The notes under the pieces are model-generated. The model worked only from the letters and a program-made list of their open reading frames with translations, ran no database searches and was not told where the DNA came from. From assembly GCA_003344405.1 (NCBI GenBank), contig NOWV01000055.1, positions 248,001 to 312,000 on the forward strand: a stretch of 64,000 nt of DNA, written 5' to 3'. Numbering within the stretch: position 1 is the stretch's first letter; each line of letters starts with the position of its first letter. This DNA is from Trichoplax sp. H2 (taxonomy: Eukaryota > Placozoa > Uniplacotomia > Trichoplacea). Position numbers and translations under genes: made by a program. This document shows positions 1-12,818 of the stretch, one piece after another.

Positions 1-137
1 GTTAGTATAACTGACTGAGAGTGCCTGGAGAGCAGGCAAGCGGCCTGGTTCTAACTGTAGACACCTGATAAATGTTTAACATATTAATGTATATGCTAGA
101 AGTATATAACACAGATTTACTAATACTCTTAACTGAC

Positions 138-3100
138 CTTCTTAGAGCAGATACTGCCTGATTTTCCTGCTCATTTTCTGCATGCGTTGTGCCAAGATAT
201 TGCCATGCCTATTGCAATAATGTCTTATTGTCAGTAAATTAATATTGCATCCAATCTATGATTATGATAACGTTTCAATATATAGAATATCATTTCACTA
301 GTTAAACGATACCTCGACGTGTTCAGGATTTTTCTTGACCTAGGATTAGCACAGATTTTAAGTCATTATAAAGAAAAATACTACCTAACTCCAGGTACTG
401 ACTTACATCAGCTTCGAATAGCAGCAATGCCATAGATAAATTTCCTTCTTTTAACATTTGTAAACCTTCATTAAAAGGATCAGGGTGATTTTCAAACGGA
501 TTGTCTTCCTTAAAATCGTATTCCTGATTAGAAAGTGAGCCAGAATGACATTAGTTATAGCAAATTTTATGAGGTAACTTTACTGATATCGACCACTACT
601 ATGTCACATATAAACCTTGTTGTACGTATCCTCATATTCAGAAAGCCAAGGATGCTCTGGATGATTATCTCTATAGCGTGATATCGTTTATTATATTAGC
701 GAACTAGGCTATATCGAAAAACAAGTTATTTATTTCTACATACTAGTAACAAATGTTACCTATCGTAGCTTTCCCATTCTTTTTGCAAGTTATCCCAAAC
801 TTCGTTATCCTTGGACTTAGAACGAAGAGTCTCGTGTTATAATGGTTTTATACTTTCAAAAATTATTAAAATTTGCCTCAAGTAGTATATAAAGATAACA
901 TTTTATTTATTTATCCACCTCTTCGTCGAATTGGTTTACCCATTGTTCTTCATTCATAACTTCTGCACCCTAACAAGATAAAATATGAATGCTTAAGTCG
1001 TCAATTTTTTATTAATTTAAGATATTCTCGTACTATTTTGTTTGAAATCATATACTTTTACAATTCTAACCTGTTGCTCAGCAGTAAATTCCTTTTCCCA
1101 CTGTTCTGCTGCTCCATCAACAACCTTATCGTAAATTTATAGTATAAGAATGTAATAGAATTTCAATTGTATAATTATAGCGGTAGCAGAACAATTGGAA
1201 TAGATATGCATACAAGTCATTACGAATGATGTATGAGAGAGTATTGGTTAGGTTGTCAAGGTTAGAAAGAATGAATATATTCCATATTAGAAGCGAGCGT
1301 AGCTATTAGATTATGTGGCTAGACACCTGATCGTCCTTAATAGTTAATTCGCCTGTGCTAAGCTTCTTTACAAAGTCGAAAAACTAACAGAATAAAATGA
1401 TATGGCACCTTTAAGGGCTTACAGCTATTGAGTTAGCTAAAATTTTTATTTTTTTGACTTTGTATACTACTCTATATGACACTACCTGACGAATAATCAC
1501 ATTACGTTATTCTTCCATATTATGTGTTATATAGAGTACATATATACCTTGGAATCTGCAAATTTAGGATCATTTGAGATTTCCGATAAAGCAGCAGCTG
1601 TATCTTTCAGTTCATTCTTAGAATTGGCTTCAACATATTCAGCAGCCCTACATACAAGTAGTTAATCCTTAAAATTAGCTAGTTACCGATATTAAATCAT
1701 GATTTAGACTTAATTTACTACCAAGTATCGTGCAATTGTTTATTGTCATTTTGGTATTCTGCAGCCCTATAAAAGAATACTTTTCTTAGTTAAACTATAG
1801 ATATGAGTATTTTGATCATGCGGTACAATATGTAATGATTTCACTGTATAAAAGGTGTCTTATTAATACCAAATAGCATGTTCTGTGTCTTGTAAATATT
1901 CATCAGCCCATTGTGTTGGAGGATGATCACCTAAGTGGTATAGATGGTATTGATTAAGTAGAACATTTATTTTAAAGTTTTTTAAATCAGATAGGCGTAA
2001 TAAGTATATAAAAAACTACTAGCATTCTTGCAGTAAAACTGTAACATCTGTTACTACTGTCATACCCGTAGCAGAATTTTGGATTGCGCGGTATTGTTCT
2101 TCTAATTCTGGTCATAAAAATAGTTCGATATACGTAGTATTTAGCTCAACCGTAATGTGTTATTTTTTTATTTTGAATTTGTGTAAGAAATTTAAACTAG
2201 TAAATTCGATGGCAGTAACCTTGTTCATGCATAAACGGTGTATTGGCAACAAAATCGTTTGCCCACTCGGTAGCTACAATGTCCGAAACACCAGGCGCTA
2301 TATCGAGGAGAGAGTGGAAGTTATAACGACGATCGTTTATTCATGGTAATATAAGAAGGGGATAGAAATCCACTTTGTGCATAATTTTTTGTAACAATAC
2401 AAGGAGGAATCTCATAATGATAATTAATTCTACTGGATGATGATTGATAATGACCTGTTATAGGCGCTCTCATTTGATGCGAATGTTCAATTTCCTTCAT
2501 TTCTTTCAATAAACCTTCCATTCGAAAAGTTTCGGGAGGCCTGTGTAACCTGGGGTCTTGCCTTAGATATTCATTGACCAGCTAATAATAAATTATCAAT
2601 CATCCAAAAATTGGTTAATAATTGTGTACTTGATATGTTTAATTGATTGGACGATTATAATTCAATTCGTTTAAAACAAATCTATTTACAGTTAGCTATT
2701 CCTTAAAGAAGTGATTGTAAATTTTCTTACTAGCATAGTTAATTTAATATCTATTCAATTGTACATGTTGTATCCACTATCGGAAGGATAATGTTACCTC
2801 ATGTTCCGATGCATGAAGGAACTGTCTTTCTAATTCCTATAAAGTGTAGTGCCATAAAGTAGATCAAGCATTACATCATTGGACAAGTTGTTAAACAGAG
2901 ACTATATGATGGATATCATCTACTCATAAAATTAATAGAATCCTTTTTTTGAAATGATTGTCGCTCAGCGTCCATTAACTTACAGCGGGATGCACAACAC
3001 CTGGCCTGATCAATCCTTCCTATAAACAAATAATAAAAAATGGATGAAGAAAGACTCTATCTTAGAAGCTCGATGATTTGTAAACCTACTTTTAACTTGT

Positions 3101-3478
3101 AGCATCTCTGATACTGTAACTAGCATTATTTTTAATTCCTAAACTGTTATCAAGACAAATTTAAAAAATGTCGCCCTCTTTATTGGGCATTACTGTCACT
3201 TGCTTGACATCGATTCTATTTCATTATAAATAAATAGTAGCAATAAAGGATGTACTGTACGTGTACGATATCAGAGGTTAGCATTCAGTGATTATTCTAT
3301 CAAAGCTTTTTAATGTATTCTGTATCATGAAGATTTGTATCCTATTTCCAGCAACAATGAATGCTATCTCGATGTAAAATACCTGTCGCATCGATTTATC
3401 TTGCATAAAATGTGATGTCATCTTCATCAGTGGATTAGCTCCTCCACACTCTCCTTCAGCTAAATCCCTCATCGCCAT
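138..3478 (-). CDS. PEX5: Peroxisomal targeting signal receptor PEX5 (5' part, 17 exons, truncated by window edge)
   Basis: Cycling import receptor that binds PTS1 cargo in the cytosol and docks at the peroxisome membrane. Coding exons from the start: 3383-3478, 2984-3019, 2798-2836, 2455-2581, 2220-2273, 2066-2107, 1870-1930, 1722-1766, 1548-1647, 1327-1383, 1071-1124, 919-969, 760-815, 616-670, 407-523, 313-339, 138-208. All phases agree, giving 362 codons so far. The N-terminus [17 protein letters not shown] carries the conserved Cys11, the export-linked ubiquitination site in known PEX5. Docking motifs of WxxxF/Y type follow: WANDF (~103), WADEY (~139), WAAEY twice (~152 and ~167), WEKEF (~228), WVNQF (~247). 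The stretch [15 protein letters not shown] resembles the tail of the PEX7-binding box of long animal PEX5. The last two exons read [15 protein letters not shown], the first TPR; the remaining TPR domain lies beyond base 1. Identification is very secure. Confidence 0.96.
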
Positions 3479-3980
3479 GATTAATTTTTCAGTTGAATCT
3501 AATTTAGTTGATAGCTAAAAAAAAAATAAAAATAATGTCATATCCTACACTATTGAATGTTATCAAGCGTAAAAACGATCGGTAGATGATTTTAGACTGA
3601 ACAAATAATCGATGGCTTGGCTAGCGTTGATCGATCGATAAAGTAGTATCATGAGCTACTGATGATAAGCAGTCAACACAGACAAAAAGTTCTGGCTGAT
3701 CGCTACTGTACTTGTACCGTAGTCGATATTCTTCTTCTTCTTTTCCCTGTTATCATACATAATACGCATCAATACTTACTATAGAGACTGCAAAAGTCAA
3801 TGGATCGTTAATTTGTTGGCTAAAAGAATGATCAGCAACTGTTCAAGTAGGGATATTCCGGTAAGCTGTCGTAGGAGTCGCCTAGGATATCGCATAAGAT
3901 CTCGCTGAAGATAATTGGATGGGTCGTCGGCTGGTCTCAGAGGTCAACCTTTTGTCACCCCATATCCTACAATATGCAGC

Positions 3981-4090
3981 CGTACTGTACACTGTGCACT
4001 GTACAGTAGACTCTACCGTACAGTACAGTACAGTACTGCCCTAGGAGACTACAGTACAGCATACTGTAAAATAGAGGTTTGTACTGTACT
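3981..4090. repeat. GTAC-palindrome simple-sequence cluster
   Basis: Dense run of ACTGTACAGT-type self-complementary words, about 500 bp upstream of the PEX5 start codon. It belongs to the same repeat class as the clusters upstream of other genes in this window. Confidence 0.75.
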
Positions 4091-4108
4091 AGCTGCAGAT
4101 GCCAAAGG

Positions 4109-4390
4109 TGAAAGTGTCCCTCTCAGTATGCCCGTGCGTTAAAAATGGAGTAAATAATTAATTATTAATTAATTAATGGGCAGTATCTCACATGGCAAGG
4201 AAAAGCCTTGACCAAGGGGGAGTTTAAGCCTGTTTTAGCGATGGTTTTAGCGGACGTAAGGTACCGCAGTAAATAGGATTTGACAAATAAAAAGCTATAC
4301 TGCTTTGACTAGGGGCGTTTGAACCTGTTTTAGCAACGGCTTGCGTTTGAAGTACGGTGGGTGAAAGTGTCCGTCCATGCCTGTTGTCTG
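4109..4390. repeat. Imperfect duplication, ~95-250 bp spacing
   Basis: The motif at 4221-4244 (ending CCTGTTTTAGCGATGG) recurs at 4316-4339 with a few changes, and GTGAAAGTGTCC at 4109-4120 recurs at 4361-4372. This looks like a decayed short repeat unit of unknown origin. Confidence 0.5.
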
Positions 4391-6189
4391 CCGCGACTAG
4401 GCTACTCACTCAGTCTCAGGTACATTGCAAAATGGAGAAGAAAACAAATCCAACTTGAAGCTTGATGTATCAGCTAGTGAGGTTAAAAACGTTCTCTATG
4501 ATTCTATCACATGAAGTAAATTATAGTAACGAAAAAGAGAAGATTCCTAGATAGGAACAGAAAAAGAGAGTGAAACTCTGATTGCAGTTTTGCATACTGC
4601 ATGCTTTAGTATGGCAATGGACTATATCAACACAAAACGTACGACATTACACTCCTGTGTACACACACGATGCTAACGGATGCTGTAGACTAGAGACTAC
4701 TAAAAGAAGCCATTTGAAGTAATTTTAGTAGTCGATGGCTACGATGGCCCAGAAGTTGGCCTCAAACTTTGTACTGTAAGAACGGACACCAAGATACTGC
4801 GCTATCATACAGTATTTTTGCTCGGCAATACATGCGTTGCTATGCAGTATGCACTGGCAGTAAAGACCTGGAAAGGGCTATGCAAATTAAAATGACTGTA
4901 ATTACTGTAGAACTCCATAAATTTGCATATTTTCCTCGATTATGCAAATTACGTGATCCTACCAGGCTAAGTTGTATTCGCTGACGAGAGATTTTTGAGT
5001 AGTCCAATATGAATAGTCCTGGGTACATAGTACAGGCCAGAGTACAAATAACGGTCAGGTGAACAAATTACAATAATAATAATAAAAATAATATTATCCT
5101 CGATGGTCTCGACTATCTCACTACTGGGCTGTGCTAAAGAATACTGCAAAACGATCAAAGTGCCAGCTTGCACTCAGCTCGTCGTACCTGAAAGTCTAAA
5201 TTTCCTCCAAATCTCAATCCATTCGAACCCAGTCATGCTCCGATATATCCTAATTAAACTGTACTAACCTCTAGCCACGCTCTCTATTAACAGATAATAC
5301 CGTAGTAGTTTTACTGATGCTTAGCAATTGCATAGTGCAGTCAATGTTATTCTAAAGACTAGATAGCACGAAATGGCGATTGTATTGCAAAGGGATAATG
5401 ATATCCTTGCATGTCGAGTGCCAGATGTAGTGCCATGTGTATCTTTTCAATTAAAGCAACATACATTCAATAATATTATACGATTACTTGTGACTCATTT
5501 CGTATTTTCGTCTTCCTTTTTTACTGTACAGCATCACTATACTATACAGAGCAGTTCACTCTTTATTTACTCGGACTGCTGCATTTATTTGTTTATTCTT
5601 GGAGAACTCCAGTAGATATCGTTGCAAGTAGCATTAGCTAGGACCTGGAGGTTGCGAGTCAAAATTCGATACAGTACACTGTTACAATTTTTACACCTTA
5701 AATATCAACTACGACGTCATTCACAAAAATCTTCATATATGATTACTCTTTCTATACTATAGTTTGTCCAATTTTATCTAGAAACTCATCAAATTGTATG
5801 TAAAAATGACTAATTCCCAATAAAGTCTTCAGGTCCTCCCTTGTGTATCTGATATTACTGTATGTACTATGGAAGTACATACGCGTATATCATAGTTATA
5901 GCACAGTGGATACAGTATCGTTTATAGATTTTAGATTTTATTGTTGACATTGACAGACATCACCATTGCACAACGGTCCTTAAAAAGAGTTATGGGTAAA
6001 TCCAAAGTTGGTCAATGCTCGAATAAATATTTGTAGTGTAGCCACGAATCCGCTTAAGATTAAAATTAATAGTTGTGAGGCGAATCTAATTCGTGTAATA
6101 AATAGAAATTCACAGGAAGTTGTAGTTCTTATTTCATTATTTTGAAGACACGGTATCACAATCTTTAAATCTTTCCGATGGATCACATT

Positions 6190-7240
6190 TTGAGTATTTG
6201 TATCATCATATGCGATGAATGAAGGCGAATTAAATGATCCAAGTTTAATCCATAAAAATAATTGTTCCGGTACATTACTTAATTATTTTTATATACGTAT
6301 ATTTCATATACATTGTAATTGCTCCAAGATATCGCTTAAGATATTTGCTATGATGTCTTGCACATAATTATATGTTTGCTCGTATATACATATGTTGTAT
6401 ACTGTATATTGCCGAAAAAAATGTTTAATTAAATCTTACGAGTTGACTACATTTACAGTGCCATCCTATGCAATGGATGAAGACAAATTGAATGATATAA
6501 CTTTAATTTGTAAAAGTAATTACTCCGAAATATGACTCAAGATTTTAGCGATAGCGTCTTCTATATGAGTATATCGTACGTATATTTGTATATGTTATAT
6601 ATGCGTACTATACCGTTATATCTCCAAACTATCGAATTAAATTTAAATTTATTAAATTCTGCAAACTAACTACATTTATAGTATTAACTTATACAGTAGA
6701 TGAAGACGAATTGAATGATATAACTTTAATTTGTAAAAGGTATTACTGCAAAATATTACTCAAGATATTAACGATAACGTCCTCTATATGATTATATCGT
6801 ATGCATATCGGTATATGTTGTCGACGCATATTATTTTGCTATATAGTATCCAACAAAAATGTCTAATTAAATTGATTAAATCTAGCAAGTTGACTACATT
6901 TACAGTATCATCCTATGCAATAGATGAAGACAAATTGAACGATATAACTTTAATTTGTAAAAGTAATTGCTTTGAAATACATTACTCAGGATATTAGCAA
7001 TAATGTCTTCTATATGATTGTATACTGTGTATACCAGTACAGGTAATAAAATTACTGCTATACTGTTCATTAGCAAGAAAATATTTAATTCAATTCAATC
7101 CTACGAATTGACTGCATTTATAATATCATCCTATGTAATAGATAAAGACAAATTAAATGATCGAAGTTTAATTGATAAAAGTAATTACTATCAAATGTTA
7201 CTCAAGATACTGGCGAGAATGTCTTGCATAGAGTGATAGA
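6190..7240 (+). repeat. Five-copy ~225-bp tandem repeat with a shared reading frame
   Basis: The anchor word CATCCTATGC, or a close variant, occurs at about 6204, 6462, 6684, 6909 and 7127, giving spacings of roughly 258, 222, 225 and 218 bp. On the + strand every copy can be read as SSY..xDEDxLNDxxLIxKSN for about 30 codons without a frameshift. In copies 2-4 this stretch is preceded by CTACATTTACAG or CTACATTTATAG, which looks like a 3' splice site. The rest of each unit is AT-rich and interrupted by stops. The array could be tandemly duplicated exons of an unrecognised gene, or a minisatellite that includes a fossil coding piece. No family was recognised. Confidence 0.65.
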
Positions 7241-7848
7241 GACTCTTGATTGCCAATGTGTAAATTTTAACCGACAAGAATGGTGTTGCTCTGAGTAACA
7301 AACAATTTTCCCCCGTATACTGTAGGTCTTATTTTCAGCATCATACCCTATCGGTGTACTGTATGCTACAGAACGCCACGGTGCACCTACATAATAACCA
7401 AAGTCATTTTTTAATTATTTAAAACTTCATATTTTTAGTTTATGTCGTTAACATACTCTTTAACATGACACCGATAATGCAGTACATCATTTTAGCAAGC
7501 TAAACTATCTAGGATATGATTATAATCTGTCTGAACTTGCGCCTTCTTAAACTATAAAACCATTGCAGTAGCACACTGTCCACGGCAGTCTACGTTGTAC
7601 ACTGTATAGTACAGTACAGCAATTAGTAGAGTATGTAATCATATCCATCCAATTCGTATTAAATATACAGACGGCCATCATCCCTGACCCTGTTTTGATG
7701 CTATTGGAGCCATTGGCCATTTCAAAAGCAGATACGCTACCGACACAGTCAATAATTATTAATTATAACCATCAATACATGTGTGATAGTTAACATCAAG
7801 TGCGTCTAAACATTTCTATCGTTGTTAATTTATTCTTACTCGGCATCG

Positions 7849-10800
7849 ATGATAAATTTGTCATGTACATGCACCAGCGGTATTTTTTATCGCTACTACC
7901 AGCTATTGAATAGCTCCAAGCTTAAATTGTTCAGTAGTAATAGAAACACATTTCAATTATTACAATCTATTCGTACAACAAGTAGGATGGCGTCAGGAAA
8001 TCATCACTTGAAATATGATAATTCACCCTTGCTATTGGGTAAGTCTGCCTTTGGGTGTAGTCCAGCAAGATGCAATCATACTAAACAGGTAATAAACATC
8101 GTGCAAATAACAAATGTACCTTGAGCTATTCTATTATTTTGTATTATATGCTCGTATATGTATATTCTCAAATGTGTTATTGTTTTCGGCAATCCTCTGC
8201 TATAATTTAAGCAGTAGATTGAAATGTTTTAAAGTAAAATCGCAGTCAGAAATGATGATTGGATAAAGTACTGCTGTATATACCCGTCGTGTGCTGACTA
8301 CGATTTCAAGATTGTTTTCACAATGCAGTAAATGTTGATAGTAGCCGTAACAGTAGGATAATCATGTTCAGCTTGTTATTTATGGCATAGTGTCTATGGA
8401 GTTGTGTAACGGTCCGTAGCTTACAGATCAGGCGTAATTATAGCAAACATCAATGCAAATTTGCTCGACAGGAAACGCAAAGAATTCATTACTTTGTGGA
8501 TGCTATTGAAACTCCAGATGGCGATCCTATCAATACTGTATCTCGCAAGTACTATACAGTAGCCCAACAGAGAGTACGGCATGATATCTGTCAAGGTACC
8601 AGCCGCTTGTAGTCAAATTACTTCGGTAGATTGCAGCAGAAATTAGCAGCGTACGAGTATTTACTCTATAGATGCCACATACGGTGCAGTCAGCAACAAC
8701 GTCGAAGAGTACAGTAATCACAAAATAAGTAGCTAGTCCAGATACTATATGTTGCTCCTTTAGACAGTGAGGTAATTGAGGTTTCGTCTAATTTCCATTA
8801 CTATATTAAAGCCAAAGTGAATATTTTATACATCACACAAGCACAACTAAAAGACATTGAAACTATGAACGTACTTGTCTAAATTAGTGTAGCCTTTACA
8901 TTAAAATTGCGAGAAGGTCTACGGAAGCGAAAGATTCGAGCAAAGTACACAAATAAATGAGCATACTATTGTAATGAAGAATCTTGTCATTCATTGAATG
9001 TTGGAGATTGATTATATATGTTAACCATTTTAGCCTGCTGGAACCAATATCGATATGACTGAATATAAACAAGTTGTACTTGGGCGCCAATTGGACCAAA
9101 GCGGATGTGCAAGCTTTAATAGTTTACTACACGAAATAGCCAACAGTTATTGCCAAATTAATAGGGATGATCGATCAGAGAAAGAATACCTATCTATTAA
9201 TTTGACTGGCCCTATTTCTTATCAATTATCTATCGATCCAGGATTTTACCGTTATGGTGTTGGAGGTCGAGGAGATTTCTGGTATACGAACCAAAATAAT
9301 TTCCGCTTCAAGATAACTGACAACGACAATCGGGATTCATCCATTGTAAATGGAACAGTATGTCCTATCGATGCTCCTTCTATTCAGGTTGGATAATGTA
9401 TATGAGTGCACAAATTTGGTAGTACTTAACGTTCATATTCCACCGATCGACGTAAACTGTAAATAATATCAGTTCATAAATCTGTACTGGAACAAGATGG
9501 TTGTAATCGTAATATCATCATAGTATTTTCACGTACGTTCATGTAGTAAAGCACGATATTTAGCAATTAATTCGATCCATAATACTGTACCCTCTAACGA
9601 AGGGTAGACTTTACGGTGACTATAGCAGAAAATTGCGTTGTAGAGTATCAAAGTTCACTGATTGAACAAAGTCTTTGTAATCGTGACATCGAATTAATAT
9701 TTTCATGTAGCTTTGAGACTAAATTACAAAATGAAACCTAAATTACAGTTATAAGTCGTACGTGTAGAGTAGATAGAATACATTTGGAATAGAAAATGCT
9801 TCCAATGTAGCCCTCGGTGCTTACTTCTTTGTGGATAATTAATTATAATGTGTAATTCCCTGCAATTAAAAACCTATCCTATCCTTTCTATTCACTCCTA
9901 CCATATATATAGGATGAAGGGCATAAACCTTACATTCACCGCCTGATTGTTAGGCCTAGCGATGTAAACATAGCTAACGAAGTCAATGTTGCTGAACATC
10001 TTTCGTATTGTATAGACCATCTTAAACGTGCTATAAAGACCAAATTTAATGATCATTTCGCAGCTATGGATCAAAATTGGATGGCTAAAATTACCAATAT
10101 TCAATTAGATTATATATCGCCTGCTTATATGGGCGACGAATTAACGATTACTACTTGGTTCGATGCCGATCGAAATCGTACAATTAGTACTATCAACAGA
10201 GGGGAATGCTGCTTAAGTACCGTTTCCATAACTTTTCAACCTAAAAGGGAATATAAGATGCGATTAATTCCCCCGCAATACGTGGTATTATCCAAGGATA
10301 AGCATCTCATTGATATATCCTTTGAGATGCCTGCATTCACATCGTTCCGTGACCGATTTGGCAATCCCGATTATGGCAAAACCATGTTTATTTCAGCGGA
10401 ATGCGAACAGACAGCAACTCTCCTTGGTATGTGGGATGCCCACAAAATACTTCTTGAAACCAAAGGAAGGGCTACATGGTTTATTACTTACCATGAGAAT
10501 AAAATTTTACCTCAATTTTATTCGACAGATCCGAATGCAACTACAATTGTTAATATCTGGCTAGAGTCCATAGGAGAACATAGTATTATACTGCAAAACT
10601 CTATTACTGATCAAACGACTGGACATATTATAAATGAAACCAAATATATTTTGACCTATATTTATGACGGAAAATTGTCTAAGCTACCAGAATTTTTTAC
10701 AGAAAGATTGAAAAAAATTGTCGAGAAAAGGCATGATTCCAAAAGGGTAAAGAAAATATTTTTAATTACTGTATTGTTTTATCCATAATAGCTGAAATTT

Positions 10801-11190
10801 GATATACCATTATCGCCAAAATTAATTTCCTTTTTAATGTAGGTCCAAATCATCGACGAAGTTCCTCAAAATTATCACACCTACCTAACAGAAGCTCGTT
10901 GTAGTGAGCTAGATATTCGAAGTCATGTTAGTTACGGATTTTTCCAAAATTACTGTTTAGATGCTGCAAGTAGTGCAGTAAAGTCAAATAGTTCAGCCTA
11001 TCAATCTAACTTTGGCTCTGATTTCAATCCTGAAATAATTTCTGAAACGAGAACTAGCTATCATGGTCAGTTATTTGGAATGGAAAAGCTAGCTGTTGAT
11101 ACCTGGCAAGATAACAATAACAACTTATTCTTCTTAATTAGGCATGATGATAAGCTTATTTGTCATGCCCAGTTTGTTCTAAGGGCATAA
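7849..11190 (+). CDS. Four-hot-dog thioesterase-like protein, gene A (591 aa)
   Basis: Exons 7849-8088, 9034-9387, 9913-10746 and 10843-11190, all joined in phase 0. Exon 1 (80 aa) is rich in Ser, Arg and Lys and nearly free of acidic residues until the end, so it could be a mitochondrial presequence. Exon 2 is a first hot-dog-like unit (VVLGRQLDQ... then FYRYGVGGRGDFW). Exon 3 holds a second unit (IVRPSDVN..., then ISPAYMGDELTITTWFDAD) and a third (FRDRFGNPDYGK...). Exon 4 holds the fourth (ELDIRSHVSYGFFQNYCLDA, then DTWQDNNNN). The pattern SDxD-x3-Hv-x3-Y, a long helix and a 'gxxlxvdtW' strand are typical of 4HBT/acyl-ACP thioesterases. Substrate is unknown. It is the only cluster member on the + strand. 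Thioesterase activity is inferred from the fold only. Confidence 0.8.
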
Positions 11191-12818
11191 TATAATCTTC
11201 TCACCCAAATGCATTCTAGTATGCACATATTTGGATGCGTTTCGAATTTCGTATTAGCAACATCCTACTCCATAATTTTAGTCGCTTCTGTATCTTCTTT
11301 AGGACCAGTTCATGTATTCTAGGATATAAAGTACTGAATGCGATATGTAACTGAAATATCACATGATTATTAATACTGATAAATTTCCTCTGAATGTGTA
11401 CTAAGCTCAACACCAAGCAATATTATAATTTGGGCAAGCTAGTTTTAATAATAACTGCAAGAATATTGCTATTGATCTTGTTGTAATACTGTATCACTCA
11501 TAATGCATTTGCTAACAATATAATTTTTTATCTGTAGCCTTTATGTAATTGCGAGATAAAATAATTATTCAACGTTCTAGTATTACTACAATTAAACGAG
11601 AAAGCTCATTTTCCATGGCCTAGCATATTGAATCGTAGATGTGGTTACTAATATATAGAAGACGCTCGTTAGTTTCTAACTGTGTTTGCCGATACAAGCA
11701 GAAATAAGATGACCTGTTAACAGTCAATAGTTTTTAATGGCGGAAACTACTGGGTATGCCTAACCGATATAGCTGATACAATAGCATCAATAGTTAATTC
11801 TTACTTTAATAAATATATACCTTTTAGTTCATTTTATTATCGTAAGCTGAACTAAAGTGCCTAAGCTTCCTTTGAACAAGCATCTTACTGGCAGTAGTAC
11901 TGTTTCTGCGTTAAGATAACATATAATAGACGTGTAGTACATGCAGTTGCATCAAAGGCCAGATTGACATTGCTGAAATCGCCCATGAAAATGATAATTA
12001 ATTGACGAAAATATTAGAATTCTCTACTGATTATTTTATTCGAACCTCATTTACTCATTAGTTAGTGCATTTGCTATCTATACTTGGAGACTAACCAACC
12101 GATTGTAGAATACAGTAGTAAAGAAACATCATAAGGCGAAATATGCATTTTGTAGGCAGCGGGTCTCGATGATGACATACAGTACTTTAAAAGTTTATAC
12201 TGTTGAGGTAGTTCTTGTTATATTGGCATTATTTTAAAATTAACTCCTTTACTTACAAGACTCGTCTACCGTTATATAAGAATAATGAAGTTCATTTTTT
12301 ATAGGCAGATCTATCATTTAATTCTATGCCTTAAAATGCTATAAACAAGAGAGCAGAATTGTCATTATTCCAGATAAGCATAATCTCGTAATGCTGTATG
12401 CAGGCCCATTAAGCAATTTAAAATATGAAGAATAATTGTTATAATATTCTTTATTTAGTGCCATATCGTTTACTAGATCAAAAAATTCTGAACATATCAG
12501 AGCAAAGTATTCACTCAATCATGGTCAAGATGATGGCTAAATACAGTATGTGAAGATAATTTTTTCTCTCATCACTTTTATACTATTAATTAAATTACTA
12601 CATATTCTCGCTTCTGCAGTTGTTATATCTATTTGTAAGTTTAACTTTCTTCTTGATTTATATATTAAGTAAATCAATTTTACAAAGTTGATTTTACATA
12701 ATTATTAAATAGTGAATAATAAATATATTTTTAATACCCCTCTCTCAGTCCAATCCAATGATAGAATGTATCAACAATGAACTAAGTATTTAATTAGTAA
12801 CACAAAAATAATGAGTCT
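11191..12818. other. Convergent intergenic gap between genes A and B
   Basis: Both flanking genes end here. I see AT-rich sequence with no supported gene, no dense GTAC array and no recognisable hot-dog fragment. Confidence 0.6.

Larger units (their letters stand above)
3479..7848. other. Intergenic region between divergent PEX5 and hot-dog gene A
   Basis: The two flanking genes are transcribed away from each other, so both promoters should lie here. No convincing gene was found. The stretch holds a GTAC-palindrome cluster (3981-4090), a 95-bp-spaced duplication (4109-4390), a short AATTAATT run near 4150 and a five-unit tandem array (6190-7240). Open frames of 60-80 codons here do not resemble known proteins. 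Confidence 0.7.

Noticed and set aside
5980-6186. 68-codon open frame on the - strand
   Set aside because: No recognisable similarity and no splice or start context; likely chance.
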